Below are positions 53,541 through 61,602 of a DNA stretch of 64,000 nt, piece by piece (the stretch's first letter is position 1; each line of letters opens with the position of its first letter). Location of the stretch: assembly GCF_002086125.1 (NCBI RefSeq), contig NZ_MVHG01000016.1, positions 1-64,000 on the forward strand, given 5' to 3'. The notes below the pieces were generated by a model that had not been told where the DNA came from, searched no databases, and was given only the letters and a program-made list of their open reading frames with translations. Both the position numbers and the translations under genes were made by a program. The DNA is from Mycobacterium arosiense ATCC BAA-1401 = DSM 45069. Lineage in GTDB: Bacteria > Actinomycetota > Actinomycetes > Mycobacteriales > Mycobacteriaceae.

Positions 53541-54287
53541 TCAATCGGAGAAGAGTTCGCGGTTGACGGTGTGCAGATAGGGGATGGCGAGGAACGGGGT
53601 GATGTAGAAGATGTCGTAGAGCCACCAGCCGACGACCGGCAACACTACGCCGGCAAAACGCACGTCGGCGAACATGGTCATGTTGAAGACGTAGGTGATC
53701 CAGATGACCACGCCCATCCAGCAGGTGACGACCATCCACTGGTGGCCCCAGCGCTTCATCTGCAGAAAACCGATGGCCGCCGCGATGCGCATGGTGAAGA
53801 CGGTCAGAATGAGGCCGACTTCGAGGGCCTTTTCGCCCGGGCCGGCAGCGCCGCCGACCCACAGCTCGTTGTAGTGCCAGAAGTAGCCGGCGTCGAACAT
53901 GTTGCCCCACCCGTTGAGAAGCACCCGGGCCAGAATCGTGTGGTTCGCCACCAGGTCAAGGGCCCATCCGACGGTGTTGATGGCGGCGTCGATGATGACG
54001 AGATAGCCGAGCAGCGTGACCAGCATCGGCCGAACGGAGAGGCCATCGCGCTGGGCCTGGCGCAGCAACCGCACACCCCAGAGGAACAGCGGCAATCCGA
54101 AGACGCCCAGGGCAGCGGTGCCGATCAGCAGACTGCCGGAGATGAGCCAGTTGTCCGCCCGGCGTTGCGCGAGGTGCGACCGTTCCAGGTGTTCGTCGAT
54201 GCTCAGACCCGTTGGAAGAGCGTTGCTTGCCCCGGCGGCGGCGCCCTGGCTGCCGCCGTTGCGCTGATGCAGCCTCGGCAGATTCAC
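53541..54287 (-). CDS. Multi-pass membrane protein, paralogue A2 (248 aa)
   Basis: Closely related to A1 along its whole membrane part (by eye about three quarters identical, nearly perfect from [15 protein letters not shown] to the end at [12 protein letters not shown]). The N-terminal ~40 residues differ. It is the first gene of the ten-gene run. A -10-like TATAGT on the - strand (54324-54329) and an overlapping dyad (54334-54349) lie directly upstream, so it should head the operon under TetR-type control. The two copies could form a heterodimer or serve two substrates. Confidence 0.75.
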   Translation of the reverse strand: MNLPRLHQRNGGSQGAAAGASNALPTGLSIDEHLERSHLAQRRADNWLISGSLLIGTAALGVFGLPLFLWGVRLLRQAQRDGLSVRPMLVTLLGYLVIIDAAINTVGWALDLVANHTILARVLLNGWGNMFDAGYFWHYNELWVGGAAGPGEKALEVGLILTVFTMRIAAAIGFLQMKRWGHQWMVVTCWMGVVIWITYVFNMTMFADVRFAGVVLPVVGWWLYDIFYITPFLAIPYLHTVNRELFSD

Positions 54288-54333
54288 GAGCCCTCCCCGT
54301 CTGCTGATTCGGTCGGCCCGTGCACTATAACAG

Positions 54334-54349
54334 GCTGACTCTAGTCAGC
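54334..54349. promoter_or_regulatory. Operator-like dyad O1 (GCTGACT-CT-AGTCAGC)
   Basis: Perfect 7-bp arms around two bases, immediately upstream of the -10 box of the A2 operon. One of four related dyads in this locus, placed so that a bound repressor would block RNA polymerase. Confidence 0.65.
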
Positions 54350-54488
54350 ATAAGGTACCGAAAGGGTTTTGACTGGTGTCGACGCGGTTCGCCACAGCTC
54401 TGCCGCCTCGCAGTGCTAAATCGCGGTGGAACAGGACAATCCGCCTGTGGCGTGGCAGCCTCCGTTGCCGACACCCGCTGGATATTAC

Positions 54489-54502
54489 TGACATAAGTCA
54501 GC
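54489..54502. promoter_or_regulatory. Operator-like dyad O2 (CTGACATAAGTCAG)
   Basis: Arms CTGAC/GTCAG, the same half-site as O1. It lies 129 bp before the second DapB-like gene, probably controlling it. Confidence 0.55.
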
Positions 54503-54631
54503 TGTAAAGCGTTGACACGCCATCCGGGGACTGCCACGCTCAGCGAGCGCTCAGACGTGCGGCATCGTGTGCCGGCGGCGGAAAACGGTTCGCTCGTCCC
54601 AAGCGATGTCGGTGCATGCAAAGGAGTAGCA

Positions 54632-55702
54632 ATGACGCCAAAGCCGCCGGCCGAGAAGTATCGCGTAATCCAGTGGGGCGTAGGAAATGTCGGCACCATA
54701 GCGCTTCGTCATTTCGTGCACAACCCTGCCTATGAACTGGTCGGGGTGCTGTGCAATCGTCCGGAGAAGGTGGGCAAGGACGCCGGGGAGCTCTGCGGCA
54801 AAGCGCCGGCCGGGGTGCGGGCGACCACCGACAAGGCCGCCATTGAGGCGCTCGACGCCGATTGCGTGTTCTATGCCCCGCTGTGGTCCGACCCCGATGA
54901 GGTGTGCCGCTTGCTGCGCGGGGGCAAAAACGTCGTCGCCTCCGGCGGCGCTTGGTGGTATCGAACCGAACACAGCAAGGCGGACATCGACAAGATTGAC
55001 GCCGCCTGCCACGCGGGTGGGACCTCGTTTCATGCGGGCGGTGTGAACCCCGGCTTTGCCGGAGACCTACTCGTGCTGACGTTGGCCCGAATAGTCAGTC
55101 AGATCGACACCATTCACATCTACGAGGTGGTGAATTTCGGCCGGGACACGTTGAAGTACCTGTACGAGATGGGAATGGGCAGCGATCCGGCCAAGTTCGA
55201 GGACGGCCCGAACCTGTTGGGACAGGCATGGCCGTTGTTCGCACAGTCGATGGCAATGGTTGTGGAGGGAATGGGTAAGACGGTCGAAAAATATACGACT
55301 GAGGTGGAGCTAGGGTACGCCACGCGCGACATTCCCTTCGAAGGGGGAAAGACCAGCGACATGCCGGGCTTCAAGGGCGTGATCACGAAGGGCACCGTCG
55401 CCCGCCAGCATCACAAGTGGACGGCTTGGGTGGAGGGTAGGCCCCTGATGATCTTTCATGAGATATACACGATGGACACGTTCGATGCCATTGAACCGCA
55501 GGAGGATTGGCCTCAGCATTACCACTACCGCATCGTGATCGAGGGTGACTCGTCTACCGAGCTGATCCTGCAGGGTGCACAGGATCCGAATGGCGGATAC
55601 GCGCTGCCCGGCTACACCTGGACCGCGATGGGTCCCGCGAACGCCATTCCCCGGTCTGCGACGCTCCGCCTGGGTTCATGTCCCACAACGAACTCGGGCT
55701 GA
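54632..55702 (+). CDS. DapB-like dehydrogenase, paralogue 2, with apparent 3' frameshift
   Basis: Related to the genes at 48612 and 57401. It has Rossmann motif VIQWGVGNVGTIALRHFV, the NVVASGGAWWYRTEH block and GGVNPGFAGDLLVLTLA. ATG 54632 has an AAAGGAG ribosome binding site; the longer frame to 54512 is unsupported. The end is odd. After GPANAIP the frame reads RSATLRLGSCPTTNSG and stops at 55702, while the next frame continues VCDAPPGFMSHNELGLMPLRGVIRP to TGA 55729-55731. That matches the paralogue (NAIDWVCRAPQGL...). A single missing G around 55651-55656 (CCCCGG) explains it. It may be a true mutation or a sequencing error. Confidence 0.78.
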   Translation: MTPKPPAEKYRVIQWGVGNVGTIALRHFVHNPAYELVGVLCNRPEKVGKDAGELCGKAPAGVRATTDKAAIEALDADCVFYAPLWSDPDEVCRLLRGGKNVVASGGAWWYRTEHSKADIDKIDAACHAGGTSFHAGGVNPGFAGDLLVLTLARIVSQIDTIHIYEVVNFGRDTLKYLYEMGMGSDPAKFEDGPNLLGQAWPLFAQSMAMVVEGMGKTVEKYTTEVELGYATRDIPFEGGKTSDMPGFKGVITKGTVARQHHKWTAWVEGRPLMIFHEIYTMDTFDAIEPQEDWPQHYHYRIVIEGDSSTELILQGAQDPNGGYALPGYTWTAMGPANAIPRSATLRLGSCPTTNSG

Positions 55703-55741
55703 TGCCGCTGCGTGGCGTCATACGGCCCTGACGCCGGCGTG

Positions 55742-56341
55742 TCATGGTTGTAGGCTCCGCAACGTCCTCGCGACATAGTCTTCGAGCAGCGTGTTGCCAG
55801 TCGGCCAGTGGTTGGTGGTGATCAACAGCGCGTACAGGCCCAGCAGGAAGAACACCGCACTGTTCATGGGATTGACGTCCGCGTCCGTCTCGCCGCGCTC
55901 TTGGGCCTGCGCGATCTCCTGGGCGACCAAAACGATCAGCGGGTGATCCCTGCCGTCTTCCGTTTGCGGACGGGTTTGGGAGAAGTGCAGTGCGAGAAAG
56001 TCGTTGAAGAGCCGATCGCCCAGGCGGCGTTCCAATCCGACGACCAATCGGACCGCCTCGTTCAACGCCGCAGCGAGGTCGTGTGTTGATTTGAGGAATT
56101 GCGCGAACTGCTTGGCGATGCGGTCTTCTTCGCGGCGCTCCAACTCCAGCAGCACATGCTCCTTGGTGGGGAAGTGAAAGAAGAAGGTCCCGTGGGCGAC
56201 GCCCGCTGCGGCCACAATGGCCCCCACGTCGGCCTCGGCCATCCCGGCCCGGGCGAACTCACCGATCGCGGCGCCCATCAATCGCTCCCGCGTCTGCAGG
56301 CGCTTAGCTTCTCGTGCCGACAGCCGGTCCGTCACAGCCAT
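55742..56341 (-). CDS. TetR-family transcriptional regulator
   Basis: A 199-aa TetR/AcrR protein. The N-terminal helix-turn-helix is typical (RERLMGAAIGEFARAGMAEADVGAI, then GVAHGTFFFHFPTKEHVLLELE); the C-terminal ligand-binding part is helical. ATG 56341 has a GAGGA ribosome binding site; GTG 56353 is an alternative. A TGAC-type dyad (56360-56375) sits directly upstream, suggesting self-repression. The same dyad type occurs before the SDR gene and in the region before the large operon, so this protein is the likely regulator of the whole locus. It is convergent with the second DapB-like gene. Confidence 0.9.
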   Translation of the reverse strand: MAVTDRLSAREAKRLQTRERLMGAAIGEFARAGMAEADVGAIVAAAGVAHGTFFFHFPTKEHVLLELERREEDRIAKQFAQFLKSTHDLAAALNEAVRLVVGLERRLGDRLFNDFLALHFSQTRPQTEDGRDHPLIVLVAQEIAQAQERGETDADVNPMNSAVFFLLGLYALLITTNHWPTGNTLLEDYVARTLRSLQP

Positions 56342-56359
56342 TGCTTTCCTCACGGTTGA

Positions 56360-56375
56360 CCTGACTCATGTCAGG
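56360..56375. promoter_or_regulatory. Operator-like dyad O3 (CCTGACTCATGTCAGG)
   Basis: Arms CCTGAC/GTCAGG around four bases, 18 bp before the TetR ATG. Fits autoregulation. Confidence 0.6.
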
Positions 56376-56484
56376 GTTTCGAGGCTAACCCAACCAGTAT
56401 GCCGCGTTTGCGTGAAAAAGGCTTGCCTAAACCGTCATTGTCGGGCGCCGCAGACCTCGTCGGATATCGACCCCATCGATTCGT

Positions 56485-56496
56485 TGACTTTAGTCA
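56485..56496. promoter_or_regulatory. Operator-like dyad O4 (TGACTTTAGTCA)
   Basis: Arms TGACT/AGTCA around TT, 51 bp before the SDR ATG; same half-site as O1-O3. Confidence 0.6.
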
Positions 56497-56547
56497 GCAT
56501 CATTCATAGATTGAACGCGCACCACACCGCACATCGGAGGAGCCAGC

Positions 56548-57336
56548 ATGGCATTGGAGCAGTTCAGGCTGGACGGACAGGTCGCGATCGTCACCGGCGC
56601 CGGGAAGGGTGTGGGAGCGGGCATCGCCCGGGTGTTGGCGGAGGCGGGCGCCACCGTGATCGGGACCGCGCGGACCGAGGCGGATATCGTTGGCACGATT
56701 GAGGGTATCGACGCCGCGGGTGGCAAGGGGCTGGCGCTCGTCGCGGACGCGATGAGACGTCCGGATTCTGAGCGGGTCGTGCGCACGGCCATGGAGCGCC
56801 TCGGCCGCATCGACATTCTGGTCAACAATGTCGGCGGGTCGACCTACGCGCGATTCCTCGACATCACCGACGAAGACTTTCGGCACACGTTCGACTGGTG
56901 TGTGACGTCCGCCTTCATCATGAGTCAGCTTGTGGCGCCACACATGCTCAGCGCGGGACACGGCTCCATCATCAATATCTCGTCGGGCTCGGCGCGATTC
57001 GGCATACGGGCGCTGGCCGCCTATTGCGTTGCCAAGGGCGGCCTGGAAGCGCTCACCCGCGCCATGGCACAGGAACTCGCCCCGAAGATTCGCGTCAACG
57101 CCATCGCCCTGGGGTCCTTCGCCACCGACGGTCTCAAGGGCAGCCTGGATCTCATGCCCGGCTCGCTGGAGAAGATGCAGGAGGCCACACCGCTGCATCG
57201 GCTGGGCGACGTCGAGGATCTCGGACGGCTCGCGGTGTACCTGTGCACGCGCGACTGCTATGCGACCAACGCGACGTTCCACGTCGATGGCGGCATCGAC
57301 TCGAACAATTCGCCACTGCCGATACCCGATTACTGA
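56548..57336 (+). CDS. Short-chain dehydrogenase/reductase (262 aa)
   Basis: Classical SDR with cofactor loop TGAGKGVGAG, structural NNVGG, catalytic S145 (NISSGS), Y158 and K162 (YCVAK) and the usual end FHVDGGIDSNN. It acts on an unknown alcohol or ketone. ATG 56548 has a strong GGAGGAG ribosome binding site. It lies under dyad O4 and 64 bp before the third DapB-like gene, with which it should be co-transcribed. Probably part of the oxidation pathway with the P450. Confidence 0.92.
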   Translation: MALEQFRLDGQVAIVTGAGKGVGAGIARVLAEAGATVIGTARTEADIVGTIEGIDAAGGKGLALVADAMRRPDSERVVRTAMERLGRIDILVNNVGGSTYARFLDITDEDFRHTFDWCVTSAFIMSQLVAPHMLSAGHGSIINISSGSARFGIRALAAYCVAKGGLEALTRAMAQELAPKIRVNAIALGSFATDGLKGSLDLMPGSLEKMQEATPLHRLGDVEDLGRLAVYLCTRDCYATNATFHVDGGIDSNNSPLPIPDY

Positions 57337-57400
57337 CCTGCGCCGCGAGTGCGCACGCCATGATGGGTCATCGCCCACAGCCGGAAGGACGAGGGTAACC

Positions 57401-58483
57401 ATGCGCAGAGTCATCCAATTCTCCACCGGTAACGTGGGCCGGCATTCGTTGCGAGCGATCATCGGCAGACCCGATCTCGAGCTGGTCGGCGTCCACGCCG
57501 CAAGCAGCCAGAAGATCGGCCAGGACGCCGCGCGGCTGTGCGGGCTGGACGAACCCACCGGCATAATCGCCACCGACGACATCGATGCCCTGGTCGGTCG
57601 CGGTGCCGACTGCGTGGTTTACACAGCTCAGGGCGAGACTCGGCCGATGGAGGCCATCGAACAGATGGCCAAGTTCCTCACGGCGGGCACCAACGTCGTC
57701 GGAACATCAATGGTCTGGCTGGTCACGCCTCGCCACGCCGACGACTGGTTGCGCCAGCCGCTAAAGCGTGCCTGCGCGGCCGGCGATGCCTCGCTCTACG
57801 TCAACGGCATCGACCCCGGGTTCTCCGGCGATACCCTGGTGCACTCGGCGGCCAGCCTGACCACCCGGATCGACTCGATCACCGTGCAGGAGATCTTCGA
57901 CTACGGCAACTATGATGACGCCGAGTTTACAGGCACAGCAATGGGTTTCGGCTCGAAGCCCGACGACGATTCGCCGATGATGTTTCTGCCCGGGGTGATC
58001 GTGTCGATGTGGGGAGGTCAGGTCCGCAGCCTGGCCGACCATCTGGACATCAAGCTCGACGACGTGCGCCAGCGCGTCGAACCTTGGTACACACCAGAAC
58101 GAATCGACTGCACGATGATGACGGTGGAGCCGGGGCAGATGGCCGCGGTGCGGTTCGCCACCGAGGGGATGCTCGACGCCAAGCCGGTCATCACGCTCGA
58201 GCACGTCACCAGGCTCACCCCGGCCGCGGCGCCCGACTGGGAGTTTCCGCCCGACGGACATACCGGGGTGCATCGCGTCGTTGTGGAGGGCGACCCGCGA
58301 GTCGAAATCAACACCCACGTTTCGCACCCGCTTTTCGATTCCACTGATGCCGGCTGCATCTCGACGGCCGGTCGAGCCGTCAATGCGATCGATTGGGTGT
58401 GCCGCGCGCCCCAGGGACTGATCGGCGTGGAGGATATCCCGCTCTCGGCAACGATGCGTGGGCTGATGTGGAACGCGCACTGA
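57401..58483 (+). CDS. DapB-like dehydrogenase, paralogue 3 (360 aa)
   Basis: Same architecture as the other two: RVIQFSTGNVGRHSLRAIIG, NVVGTSMVWLVTPRHADDW and NGIDPGFSGDTLVHSAASL, with a C-terminus NAIDWVCRAPQGLIGVEDIP. ATG 57401 follows GAGGG; the frame is open upstream only as the shadow of the SDR gene. This intact copy is the reference that exposes the frameshift in paralogue 2. Role unknown, probably a reductase or dehydrogenase for an intermediate made by the same pathway. Confidence 0.82.
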   Translation: MRRVIQFSTGNVGRHSLRAIIGRPDLELVGVHAASSQKIGQDAARLCGLDEPTGIIATDDIDALVGRGADCVVYTAQGETRPMEAIEQMAKFLTAGTNVVGTSMVWLVTPRHADDWLRQPLKRACAAGDASLYVNGIDPGFSGDTLVHSAASLTTRIDSITVQEIFDYGNYDDAEFTGTAMGFGSKPDDDSPMMFLPGVIVSMWGGQVRSLADHLDIKLDDVRQRVEPWYTPERIDCTMMTVEPGQMAAVRFATEGMLDAKPVITLEHVTRLTPAAAPDWEFPPDGHTGVHRVVVEGDPRVEINTHVSHPLFDSTDAGCISTAGRAVNAIDWVCRAPQGLIGVEDIPLSATMRGLMWNAH

Positions 58484-58642
58484 CGTGACAACCTCGACGC
58501 GGGAATGATCACCGATCTCGCCGCGGGCCCATAGGCTGGACAGCCAGAAGAACATTTAATCGACGGCCGGAGTTTTGCGTGTTCGCGCCGCCCCCGCACG
58601 CGGTAAGGGATACAAATAGCTGAGTTCACCAAGGAGGGCCTC

Positions 58643-59278
58643 ATGAATAAGGTGCGGACATCCGCGCTCGGCCTGACAGCTGCCGCCCTGTTGATCGGCG
58701 CCACGGTGGCGGGTTGCGGAGGGGACAAAAGCTCGACGGGATCCTCGGGTTCGGCCTCGTCGTCCAGCTCGGCTGGTTCGACGAGCCCTTCGGCCAGTGC
58801 GGCCCCGCGCGCACCGGGGGCCCCGGTGGACTACAGCAACCTGCTGATCAAGCCCAGCGACGTGGGACTCAATGCCACCGCCGACGGCCCGCCGAGCCAA
58901 AATCCCAGCGGCATCACCGGTGTGGGACAGGTTTTCAAGAACCCCGACGGCAAGCGCACCATCATCGACACGATCGCGGTCTTTCCCGATGCGGCCACCG
59001 CAGCCCAGACCGCGGCGAACATGCGCGACGTCGTCGGAAAGAAGGTCAACGGCGCGCAACAGCCTATCGACGTCGGAACCAACGGGTTCATGGTGATCGG
59101 TCAGGGAACCGACCCGGCCAACCCGATGGAGATCTCCGAGGCGGTGTTCGTCGAGGGCAGGGCCATGGTCGATTTGGAGTCCGACTGTGTCACCGGCAAT
59201 CCCACCCCGGCCGACGTGTTGCTCGATCTCGCTCGCAAGCAAGACGCCGCGGTCAAAGCGGGCCTACCGGCTAGCTGA
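58643..59278 (+). CDS. Putative secreted lipoprotein (211 aa)
   Basis: A typical lipoprotein signal: charged start, hydrophobic LTAAALLIGATVAG and lipidated Cys25 (VAGC). A Ser/Gly/Ala-rich flexible linker (~28-55) follows, then a ~150-residue globular domain (LLIKPSDVGL, KRTIIDTIAVFPDA) resembling mycobacterial LpqN/LppX-like small lipoproteins only loosely. An excellent AAGGAGG ribosome binding site precedes ATG 58643. Function unknown. Its 3' end overlaps the extended lppI frame by 8 bp, an overlap that disappears when lppI is corrected. Confidence 0.75.
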   Translation: MNKVRTSALGLTAAALLIGATVAGCGGDKSSTGSSGSASSSSSAGSTSPSASAAPRAPGAPVDYSNLLIKPSDVGLNATADGPPSQNPSGITGVGQVFKNPDGKRTIIDTIAVFPDAATAAQTAANMRDVVGKKVNGAQQPIDVGTNGFMVIGQGTDPANPMEISEAVFVEGRAMVDLESDCVTGNPTPADVLLDLARKQDAAVKAGLPAS

Positions 59279-59310
59279 GCGGCGAGCTTTTCGCGACCAT
59301 CGTCGGCGGC

Positions 59311-59987
59311 CTCAGCAGCTGAAGGCCACGCCGACACCATCCGGCGGCGGCGCCGATTTCAGGCAGCCGAACGGCTCGATACCGGTGGGGCTGAACTTGG
59401 CCCGCCGACTGGTGCGCATAGTTCACGCAGTAGAGACCGGTCTGGTCGGCGCGGCACCGGTAGTCACCGAACGACAGCGAGTTTCCGTTCGCCAGTTCCG
59501 GCCCGTTGCCGTTGAGGAATGGGCCGGGATCGGCGCGGGCGGACCCGATCTGCAGGTTCACCCCGTCGAAGCCGATCCAACCGCCTTGCCACTGGCCATA
59601 GGCGGTCGCGGGGGCCGGCGGTGGATTGATCAAATTCACCAGGCAGGCCAGAGCGCCGCCGGTGTGTTTGGCGTCCGTCATGCAGGAGACCTTGCCAGCC
59701 ATCGCGGAAAGAGCGATGTCGTCGCCGAGGGGCGTGGTCGCCCCGTCGCGGGTGGCGGTGTGAAAGCGGCCGGGATCGGCGGGGTGGCCGGCCTCTATCC
59801 AGGCGATGACGTCGGAGATTGCCGCACCGGCGCCCGGCACGCTGGTTGGTCCGCGCGCTTGGCTTCCCGGTGCGCTGGGGCCGGTGGATGTTTGGGCGGT
59901 GCTCGGGCTCGGCGCCGAATGGCCGCCCGTGGTGTGGGAGCACCCGGCGACCAGTAGTGACGCGGCGATCATCGCAGCTTTCCGCAT
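59311..59987 (-). pseudogene. lppI: Lipoprotein LppI (Rv2046-like) with apparent frameshift near the 3' end
   Basis: Signal peptide with lipobox LVAGC (Cys16), Ser/Pro linker, then a domain agreeing closely with M. tuberculosis LppI as I remember it (PGAGAAISDVIAWIEAGHP, RCRADQTGLYCVNYAHQSA). After that point the open frame changes to unrelated sequence and runs to 59271. In the adjacent frame the expected end appears (KFSPTGIEPFGCL, then PPPDGVGVAFSC, stop 59311-59313). One extra G/C in the CCC run at 59401-59403 explains it. I list the corrected extent. Either the last ~35 residues are altered in this strain, or the base is a sequencing error. Confidence 0.72.
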
Positions 59988-60054
59988 TCAGTCAGGCTAA
60001 CCGCCGCGCCGGGCGATTAAGGCGCTGCGCGCGCGTTACGACCGTCATGTCGGT

Positions 60055-60060
60055 TACCGT
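60055..60060 (+). promoter_or_regulatory. Candidate -10 box (TACCGT) before lipT
   Basis: TACCGT fits TANNNT and ends six bases before ATG 60067, again suggesting a leaderless message. Confidence 0.35.
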
Positions 60061-60066
60061 CGGGTT

Positions 60067-61584
60067 ATGCATGACCGCACCGTCCGCGCACGCACGGCCA
60101 TCGGCACCGTCGAAGGCTTCACCCGCGACGGGGTCAATAGGTGGCGGTCGATCCCGTATGCCCGTCCACCGGTGGGCAGCCTGCGCTTCCGGGCGCCGCT
60201 GCCGGCCCAGCCGTGGTCGGGCGTTCGGCACTGCCATGGCTTCGGCAACTGCGCGCCCCAGCAGCGCCGTTACACCCTGCTCGGCATATCGGGTCTGGGA
60301 GGCCGCTATCAGCCGATGAGCGAGGACTGTCTCACCCTCAACGTCGTGACGCCCGAGGGTGAGGCCGAGGGACCGCTGCCCGTCATGGTGTTCATCCACG
60401 GCGGCGGGTACTTCCTGGGCAGCTCGGCCACACCGCTCTACGACGGCGCGGCCTTGGCGCGGCGGGGATGTGTGTACGTGTCGGTCAACTACCGACTGGG
60501 CGCGCTGGGGTGCGTGGATTTTTCGTCGTTGTCGACGCCGGAGATCACCATCGAGAGCAACCTGTACCTGCGCGATCTGGTGCTGGCGCTGCAGTGGGTT
60601 CGTGACAACATCGCGGGGTTCGGCGGTGATCCGGACAACGTCACCATCTTCGGCGAGAGCGCGGGTGCGTGCATCACCGCCTCGCTGTTGGCGGTGCCGG
60701 CCGCCAAAGGCCTGTTCGCCCGGGCCATCTCGGAGAGCCCGGCCTCGGGCCTGGTGCGGTCGAAAGAGGTTGCCGCTGAGTTCGCCAACCGCTTCGCCGG
60801 CCTGCTGGGCGTGCGCAAACAAGACGCCGCCAACGCCCTGATGCAGGCGCCCGCGGCGCAACTGGTGCAAACCCAACACCGGTTGATCGACGAGGGCATG
60901 CAGAACAGGCTAGGCGCCTTCCCGATTGGCCCGGTCGTCGGCGACGACATCCTGCCAGTGGATCCGGTCGAGGCGATGCGGCGCGGTGAGGCCCACCCGG
61001 TTCCGCTGATCGTGGGCACTAATGCCGAAGAAGGCCGGCTGTTCACCCGCTTCCTCGCGATGTTGCCGACCAACGAGACGATGGTCGAAGAACTGCTTGC
61101 CGAAGCGGAACCCGCTATCCGCGAACGCATTACCGCCGCATATCCCAACTACCCCGAGCGGGAGGCCTGCATCCAGCTCGGCGGTGACTTCGCCTTCGCC
61201 TCGGCGGCCTGGCAGATCGCGGAGGCTCACGGCGCGCACGCGCCGACCTACTTCTACCGATACGACTACGCGCCGCGCACACTGCGCTGGTCGGGTTTCG
61301 GGGCCACCCACGCCACCGAGTTGCTCGCCGTTTTCGACGTCTACCGCACCAGATTCGGCGCGTTGTTGACGGCGGCGGCGGACCGGCGGGCCGCGTTGCG
61401 GGTCAGCAATCAAGTGCAACGGCGTTGGCGCGCATTCAGCCGGACCGGCGTGCCGGGGGAGGACTGGCCCCGCTACACCGCCGAGGAGCGTGCCGTAATG
61501 GTCTTCGACCGCAGGTCCCGGATCGAGTTCGATCCACACCCGCATCGCCGAATGGCATGGGACGGCTTCTCACTGGCGCGTTGA
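60067..61584 (+). CDS. lipT: Type-B carboxylesterase LipT
   Basis: A 505-aa carboxylesterase (Rv2045c-like). Family signatures: RWRSIPYARPPVG, EDCLTLNVVTPEG, oxyanion MVFIHGGGYFLGSS, nucleophile Ser198 in FGESAGAC, acid Glu321/322 (GTNAEEGRLF) and His415 (GATHATEL). No obvious signal peptide. It hydrolyses short-chain esters in related species. Neighbouring lppI is divergent, the same arrangement as in M. tuberculosis. Confidence 0.93.
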   Translation: MHDRTVRARTAIGTVEGFTRDGVNRWRSIPYARPPVGSLRFRAPLPAQPWSGVRHCHGFGNCAPQQRRYTLLGISGLGGRYQPMSEDCLTLNVVTPEGEAEGPLPVMVFIHGGGYFLGSSATPLYDGAALARRGCVYVSVNYRLGALGCVDFSSLSTPEITIESNLYLRDLVLALQWVRDNIAGFGGDPDNVTIFGESAGACITASLLAVPAAKGLFARAISESPASGLVRSKEVAAEFANRFAGLLGVRKQDAANALMQAPAAQLVQTQHRLIDEGMQNRLGAFPIGPVVGDDILPVDPVEAMRRGEAHPVPLIVGTNAEEGRLFTRFLAMLPTNETMVEELLAEAEPAIRERITAAYPNYPEREACIQLGGDFAFASAAWQIAEAHGAHAPTYFYRYDYAPRTLRWSGFGATHATELLAVFDVYRTRFGALLTAAADRRAALRVSNQVQRRWRAFSRTGVPGEDWPRYTAEERAVMVFDRRSRIEFDPHPHRRMAWDGFSLAR

Positions 61585-61602
61585 CCTGTCACGCTAACCC
61601 AC

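Larger units (their letters stand above)
54288..54631. promoter_or_regulatory. 344-bp divergent control region with two operator-like dyads
   Basis: No gene is visible here. On the - strand TATAGT (54324-54329) can serve as the -10 box of the A2 operon, with a perfect 7-bp dyad at 54334-54349 lying between -10 and -35. A second dyad lies at 54489-54502. On the + strand the DapB-like gene has an AAAGGAG ribosome binding site before ATG 54632. Confidence 0.55.

Noticed and set aside
50130..54287. A1/A2 as particulate methane/ammonia monooxygenase C subunits
   Set aside because: Size and helix count are similar, but the motifs I remember for PmoC/AmoC are not present; similarity cannot be claimed without a profile search.
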